Origin: Collinsella sp. An268
Lineage (GTDB): Bacteria > Actinomycetota > Coriobacteriia > Coriobacteriales > Coriobacteriaceae
Length of the DNA: 64,000 nt
Direction of reading: 5' to 3'
Assembly: GCF_002159765.1 (NCBI RefSeq)
Contig: NZ_NFJH01000009.1
Span: forward strand, 1-64,000
This document shows positions 59,385-64,000 of the stretch, piece after piece. Made by a program: the position numbers and the translations under genes. Within the stretch, counting starts at the first letter, position 1. Each line of letters begins with the position of its first letter. A model generated the notes under the pieces. The model saw nothing but the letters and a program-made list of their open reading frames with translations, did no database searches and was not told the origin of the DNA.

Positions 59385-61268
59385 ATGAACTACTTATCCG
59401 AGATGCTCAAACTCCCCGTCATCGATCAGGCGGGGGAGAAGCTCGGTGTCGTCAACGATCTCGGCATCGCAACCGGCGAGGTCTTTCCCCATATCACATC
59501 GCTGGCGTTTCAGGGCCCGGGCAAGACGCCGTTTATGATCAGCTGGCGCAAATACGTCGACCACGTGGACGAGACGGGCGTCTATCTCAAGGCCATAAGC
59601 ACCGACGTGCGCTTCTCCTACCTGCAGCCCGACGAGGTGCTGCTCGCGCGCGATATCCTCAACAAGCAGATCGTGGACACGCAGGGCATGAAGGTCGTGC
59701 GCGTCAACGACATCAAGCTGTCCGCCACGGGCGACAACCAGCTGCGCCTGCTCGGTGCCGAGGTGGGTGCCCGCGGCCTTCTGCGCTCGCTCCATCCGGC
59801 GCTCGAGCGCGTGGTCACCAAACTTGCCGGCGCGGTGGCCCACCCGCTCAAGGAGGACATCATCGCCTGGTCCTATATGGACCTGCTCGACCGTTCGACG
59901 CAAAATATCAAGTTGTCGGTCTCGCATAAGACGCTCGACGAGCTGCATCCCGCCGACATCGCCGACATCATCGAACAGCTCGATCCGCGCCTGCGCACGC
60001 AGGTGTTTGCCCAGCTCGACACCGCGCAGGCGGCCGAGGCCATCGGCGAGATCGACGACGACGACCTCGCGGCCGAGGTGCTCGAGGGCATGAGCGACCG
60101 CGACGCGTCGAGCATGCTCGCCCTCATGGACCCCGACGACGCGGCCGCCCTCATTGAGGAGCTCGATTACGAGAAGGCCGAGAAGCTCCTGCGCCTGATG
60201 GGTGTGAAGGAGGAGAAGGCGATCCGCAACCTGCTCGGTTACGAGGAGGACACGGCGGGCCGCATCATGACCTCCGAGTTTGTGGCGCTGCCGGCCACCG
60301 CGACCGTGGCCGACGCCGTCGAGGCGATTCGCGCGCTCGACGAGGACTTTGAGAGCGTGTACTACGTTTATACGCTCGACCCCGCCGGCGCGCTCACGGG
60401 CGTGCTCAGCCTGCGCGCGCTCATCGTTGCCGAGCGCGACGAGCGCCTTTCCGAGCTGGCGTATCGCGACGTGGTGTGGGTCGCCCCCGACCTCGATCAG
60501 GAGGACGTGGCGGACGAGATGACCAAGTACAACCTCGCCGCCATCCCCGTGTGCGACGAGGCGCGCCACATCCTAGGCATCGTCACCGTCGACGACGCTC
60601 TCGACGTCATCGCCGAGGAGCATGAGGAGGACCTGCAGATCGCCGGCGTGGGCGCGGCCGAGAGCGCTCCGGGCGAGCCGACGCACATCCTCTCGTGGTT
60701 CGCCCGGCATCAATACTGGATCTTGGTGTGGGCCATCGCCTCGGGCATCATCGCGGCGGCGCTGGGTTGGATGGGTGACCTCGAGCGGTACTTCATCTAT
60801 CCCATGTGCGTCATGCCCGTCGTGCTCATCGCCGCGGCGCGCGTGATCTCGTATGTGCGCGGCTACTATCTGGAGCGTGACGAGCACGAGGGCGAGGAGC
60901 GGCCGTACCTCGGGTTCTTCCTGCAGACGACCGGTATCGGCATCGCGCTCGCCGCCGTCATCTACCTCTGCGGGCAGCTGGTGCTGGGGGCGGCCGTTCC
61001 CGAGGACGTGATGGCACAGGCGGGGGACCGCGTCGAGCTCGCCGGCCAGCTGCTTGCGGCGGCGGCGCTCACGCGCTGCTTCATATGCGCGGCGGCGGTG
61101 ACGGCGTTCTCGTGCGCGACGTCGGTCGCCTACCTCAAGCTCCTCGCCTGGCGCGACGAGCACGATCGCAACACCTCGGGCACGGCCCTTTCCGTATCGG
61201 CGGTGCTCGTTGCCTGCGTGCTCTATTCCGTCGCCGCGACGCTTTCCGTCGTCGCCCTGGTGGCGTAA
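59385..61268 (+). CDS. PRC/MgtE_N/CBS membrane protein
   Basis: A 627-residue protein. An N-terminal PRC-barrel region (~1-150; PVIDQAGEKLGVVNDLGIATGEVFPHIT) is followed by an MgtE N-terminal superhelix (~180-295; LHPADIADIIEQLDPRLRTQVFAQLD...EEDTAGRIMTSEFVALP), a CBS pair (~300-420) and about five membrane segments (~440-625). The canonical MgtE pore signature GGNAGTQ is absent, so magnesium transport is doubtful. PRC/MgtE_N/CBS proteins of actinobacteria often lie next to NRAMP manganese/iron transporters, as here, so a regulatory partner role is plausible. GGAG precedes the ATG. Confidence 0.85.
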   Translation: MNYLSEMLKLPVIDQAGEKLGVVNDLGIATGEVFPHITSLAFQGPGKTPFMISWRKYVDHVDETGVYLKAISTDVRFSYLQPDEVLLARDILNKQIVDTQGMKVVRVNDIKLSATGDNQLRLLGAEVGARGLLRSLHPALERVVTKLAGAVAHPLKEDIIAWSYMDLLDRSTQNIKLSVSHKTLDELHPADIADIIEQLDPRLRTQVFAQLDTAQAAEAIGEIDDDDLAAEVLEGMSDRDASSMLALMDPDDAAALIEELDYEKAEKLLRLMGVKEEKAIRNLLGYEEDTAGRIMTSEFVALPATATVADAVEAIRALDEDFESVYYVYTLDPAGALTGVLSLRALIVAERDERLSELAYRDVVWVAPDLDQEDVADEMTKYNLAAIPVCDEARHILGIVTVDDALDVIAEEHEEDLQIAGVGAAESAPGEPTHILSWFARHQYWILVWAIASGIIAAALGWMGDLERYFIYPMCVMPVVLIAAARVISYVRGYYLERDEHEGEERPYLGFFLQTTGIGIALAAVIYLCGQLVLGAAVPEDVMAQAGDRVELAGQLLAAAALTRCFICAAAVTAFSCATSVAYLKLLAWRDEHDRNTSGTALSVSAVLVACVLYSVAATLSVVALVA

Positions 61269-61280
61269 GCGGGGCGCCCG

Positions 61281-62538
61281 ATGGCTCATCGCACGCAGCA
61301 GAAACTGACGCTTGCCGCCGTGCTCGGCGCTATGGGGCCGGGGCTTCTGGCGGCGCTCGCCGGAAACGACGCGGGCGGCATCGCCACCTATTCGAGCGCC
61401 GGCGCGTCCTTTGGTTACCAGACGCTCTGGATCCTGCCGATCATGGCGGTGCTTCTCATCGTAGTGCAGGAGACCGCGGCGCGCTGCGGCTGCGTCACGC
61501 TGCGGCTGCGTCACGGGCAAGGGCTTCGCCTCGCTCATCCGCGAGAAGTTCGGCGTGCGCAAAAGCGCGCTCGCCATGGCGGCGCTGCTCATCGCCAACA
61601 CGGCGGTTACCATCTCGGAGTTCGCGGGCCTTGCGAGCGGGCTTGCGCTCTTCGGGGTGCCCAAGACCATCTCGGTGCCGCTGGTGGGCTTGGCGATCTG
61701 GCTGCTCACCATGTCGGGGAGCTTCCGGCGCATCGAGCGCATTCTGCTTGCGGTGAGCTGCGTGTTTGTGACCTATGTCATCGCGGCGTTCATGGTGGGG
61801 CCCGACTGGGGCGCCGTCGCCGCCTCGACGGTGATGCCGCAGCTCGTGGCGCGCCCCCAATACGTGTCGCTGCTGGTGGCGACGATCGGCACCACCATCG
61901 CGCCGTGGATGATCTTTCTCGCGCAGAACAACGTCGTCGATAAAAACGCCGACGAGACCGATATCCCGCTGCAGCGGGTCGATACCGTCTCGGGCTCCGT
62001 CATCGCCTGCGCCATCGCGTGGTTCATCATCGTGACGACCGGATCGGTGCTGTTTCCCGCCGGCATCGAGGTGGCCGATGCCGCGGATGCGGCGCTGGCG
62101 CTCGAGCCCATCGTGGGCCCCTGGTCGACGGTGCTGTTCGCCGCCGGCCTGGTGGCGGCGAGCTTCTTGGCCGCCTGCGTGCTCCCCGGCGTGACGTCGA
62201 GCGCCATCTGCGAGGCCTTTGGATGGGAGCGCGGAGCCGATCGCAGTTGGGAGGAGGCACCCGTCTATCGCGGCATCATCAGCGCCATCATCATGTTCTC
62301 GGCGCTGCTGGTGATCCTGCCCGGCGTCAACCTGTTTGAGATCATGATGTCCGCCCAGGTCATCAACGGCGTGCTGCTGCCGGTGCTGCTCGTTTTCCTG
62401 GTGTTCATCGCGGGTGACAAGATCATCATGGGCACCTACCGCAACGGTCGCGTGTGGAATGCTCTCACGTGGGCGACCATCGCCCTCATCACCGTGCTCA
62501 CCGTCATCATGTTCGCCCTGCAGATACTGGGGTTCTAG
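61281..62538 (+). pseudogene. NRAMP divalent metal transporter, broken by tandem duplication
   Basis: NRAMP proteins import Mn2+/Fe2+. The first frame (from 61281) has MGPGLLAALAGNDAGGIATYSSAGASFGYQTLW and QETAARCGCVT, then goes out of frame. The rest (RKSALAMAALLIANTAVTISEFAGLASGL to the stop at 62538) is intact in another frame. The break is a 16-bp tandem duplication at 61483-61514. Removing one copy restores RCGCVTGKGFASLIREKFGVRKSA and an exact 413-residue protein. The usual DPG metal motif reads GND here (ALAGNDAGG). It starts 12 bases after the MgtE-like gene. Confidence 0.9.
61483..61514 (+). repeat. 16-bp tandem duplication inside the NRAMP gene
   Basis: GCTGCGGCTGCGTCAC occurs twice without spacer (61483-61498 and 61499-61514). 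One extra copy shifts the frame by one base. Such a repeat could be lost or regained by replication slippage. Confidence 0.95.
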
Positions 62539-62677
62539 GAGGGGCGCCTACCTACACCTCGCGGCCACTTCACGGTTGATTGAGGTTCTGTCATTTCCGT
62601 CAACGTGGATGGCATAACCGGTTTTGCGGACTAAAGTAGGAGGGTGTGTCACGAGAGAAACGGACCGAATCTTGCCC

Positions 62678-64000
62678 ATGCCGCCCCCTTCTTCCGGTCG
62701 ACCGCATCGCCGGCAGGTAACCCCACAGCGTCGCGCGGAAAGCGCGCGCGACGCGCATGACGCCCGCGCCGTCCCGACGCGCGCTGCGCGCAGTCGCCCG
62801 GGCGCACGCCGCGCGGCGGATGCGCGCGCGGAGGGGAGGCGCGCGCCGCAGGGGGAGCGCGCGGCATCCGCACAGAACGGTGCCGAGCCCGTTCGCCAGC
62901 GCCGCATGCGCTACATTCCCGCGCTCGACGGCATCCGGACGCTCGCCGTCATCGCCGTGGTGCTCTACCATCTCAATCTGCCGTGGGCGCAGGGCGGCCT
63001 TCTGGGCGTCACGATGTTCTTCGTGCTGTCCGGTTATCTCATCACGCGCCTGCTTTTGGCGGAATACGACCAGGCGCACCGCATCGACCTCAAGGATTTC
63101 TGGCTTCGCCGCGTGCGGCGCCTGGTGCCTGCCGTCGTGACCGTTGTGGTGGTGACGGCGCTGCTCTGCACGCTGTTCAACCACGTCATGCTTACCAAGA
63201 TGCGGCCTGACATCGTGCCTTCGCTCCTCTTCTTCAACAACTGGTGGCAGATCTTCAACAACGTCTCGTACTTCAACGCGCTGGGCGACCCCTCGCCGCT
63301 CACCCACTTCTGGTCGCTCGCCATCGAGGAGCAGTTTTACCTCGTATGGCCGCCGCTGTTGTTCGCGATGCTTCGCGTCGGCGCGCGCCGTCAGATGGTG
63401 CGCCGCGTCGTGCTGGGGCTCGCCGTCGTCTCCGCCGCCGCCATGATGGTGCTGTATAACCCGGCACTCGACCCAAGCCGCGTCTACTACGGAACCGATA
63501 CGCGGGCGTTTGCGCTTCTTTTGGGCGCATGGCTCGCGTTTGTCCCCGAGCGCTCGATGGGCCCGGCCCATCTGCTGCGCCTGGTGCGCCGGCAGTCCGC
63601 TCCGGCGGGTGGGGACCCGGTCTGGCAGGCCGACGCGATGGGTGCGGTGGGGCTCGTCGGCCTTGCGCTCGTCACGGTCTTCACCAACGGCTACACCTCC
63701 TTCCAGTACCAGGGAGGCATGCTGCTCACCACGCTTCTGACCATGATGGTCATCGCGGCGGCGGTGCAGGAGGGCGGCCTCGTTGCCCGGGTGCTGTCGC
63801 TGCCGCCGCTGGTATGGCTCGGCCAGCGCTCGTACAGTATCTATCTGTGGCACTATCCGCTCCTGCTCCTCATGAACCCCGTCGCCAACATCAACGAGAC
63901 GCCGTGGTGGATGACCCTCATCCAGCTTGCCGTGGTGGTGGCCGCGGCCGAGCTTTCCTATCGTTTGGTGGAGACGCCGTTCAGAAAGGGCGCCCTGGGG
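62678..64000 (+). CDS. Acyltransferase 3 (OatA-like) membrane protein, partial
   Basis: The gene runs off the right edge; 441 codons are visible. After an Arg/Ala-rich cytoplasmic start (~75 residues) the acyltransferase_3 fold begins: YIPALDGIRTLAVIAVVLYHLNLPW (catalytic His in LYHLN), GGLLGVTMFFVLSGYLITRLLL, DLKDFWLRRVRRLVPA, FFNNWWQIF, FWSLAIEEQFYLVWP, and WLGQRSYSIYLWHYPLLLL near the end. Proteins of this kind transfer acetyl groups to peptidoglycan or surface sugars, and a C-terminal SGNH domain may follow. ATG 62678 is in frame; TTG 62672 is also possible and no strong ribosome site is seen. Confidence 0.9.
   Translation, partial: MPPPSSGRPHRRQVTPQRRAESARDAHDARAVPTRAARSRPGARRAADARAEGRRAPQGERAASAQNGAEPVRQRRMRYIPALDGIRTLAVIAVVLYHLNLPWAQGGLLGVTMFFVLSGYLITRLLLAEYDQAHRIDLKDFWLRRVRRLVPAVVTVVVVTALLCTLFNHVMLTKMRPDIVPSLLFFNNWWQIFNNVSYFNALGDPSPLTHFWSLAIEEQFYLVWPPLLFAMLRVGARRQMVRRVVLGLAVVSAAAMMVLYNPALDPSRVYYGTDTRAFALLLGAWLAFVPERSMGPAHLLRLVRRQSAPAGGDPVWQADAMGAVGLVGLALVTVFTNGYTSFQYQGGMLLTTLLTMMVIAAAVQEGGLVARVLSLPPLVWLGQRSYSIYLWHYPLLLLMNPVANINETPWWMTLIQLAVVVAAAELSYRLVETPFRKGALG

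Noticed and set aside
59385-61268. True MgtE magnesium channel
   Set aside because: The MgtE_N and CBS parts fit, but the membrane part lacks the GGNAGTQ pore signature, so the transporter label is not supported.
1-64000. CRISPR array, prophage or complete insertion sequence
   Set aside because: No regularly spaced direct repeats, transposase, integrase or phage structural gene was found on either strand.

Overview
The window is high-GC DNA from an actinobacterium. Gene content points to the class Coriobacteriia, most probably Collinsella or a close gut relative. The signs are an FhaA/Ser-Thr kinase pair, a gamma/tau gene with a very long Ala/Pro-rich tail, a fused MurT-GatD, a phosphoketolase, PxTG-type cell-wall sorting, and many sugar regulators of the LacI type. 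The taxon is inferred from gene content, not from a marker gene.

Layout. 1-2400 (minus) holds fhaA (running off the left edge) and a membrane Ser/Thr kinase. 2542-6453 (plus) is a replication/repair block: a small coiled protein, dnaX, an EbfC-type nucleoid protein and recR. 6645-29749 is a carbohydrate region. It holds a LacI regulator, a FucI-fold isomerase, a two-subunit transketolase and an FGGY kinase; then a TetR divergent from an MFS importer, an apiosidase-like (DUF5060/DUF4038) hydrolase and an alpha-L-rhamnosidase; a ROK kinase; a minus-strand esterase/DUF1593 pair; a PTS EIIBC with a second apiosidase-like hydrolase; a truncated GH43; a RelB/YoeB-type module; and a second LacI regulator. 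29994-31516 is a hipBA-like module with a twice-frameshifted hipA. 31831-34380 is a phosphoketolase behind a perfect operator palindrome. 34612-38538 (minus) holds a MurT-GatD fusion and an M32 carboxypeptidase. 38790-47199 holds a membrane-anchored Ntn hydrolase, glyA, proC, an SPFH protein, bioY and serS, with two unknown minus-strand genes. 47330-50443 holds an M19 dipeptidase, an unknown gene, tRNA-Arg(ACG) and a DUF362/ferredoxin protein. 50517-51689 is a headless cell-wall-anchored surface protein. 51888-59103 is a run of envelope genes: hemolysin III, a CorC-type CBS protein, a cyanophycin-synthetase-N-like protein, YtxH, a PRC-barrel protein, and two polysaccharide-deacetylase paralogues of which one has lost its metal ligands. 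59385-62538 is a PRC/MgtE_N/CBS membrane protein followed by an NRAMP gene broken by a 16-bp tandem duplication. The window ends inside an acyltransferase.

How the genes may work together. Isomerase, FGGY kinase, split transketolase, two apiosidase-family hydrolases and a rhamnosidase fit import of plant apiose/rhamnose glycosides, cytoplasmic deglycosylation, and conversion of D-apiose via D-apulose 4-phosphate to dihydroxyacetone phosphate and xylulose 5-phosphate. The phosphoketolase could then split the xylulose 5-phosphate. None of the hydrolases shows a signal peptide, so the sugar would be released inside the cell. This is the strongest candidate for an undescribed system here and it remains an inference.

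No rRNA, phage, complete insertion sequence or CRISPR array was seen.
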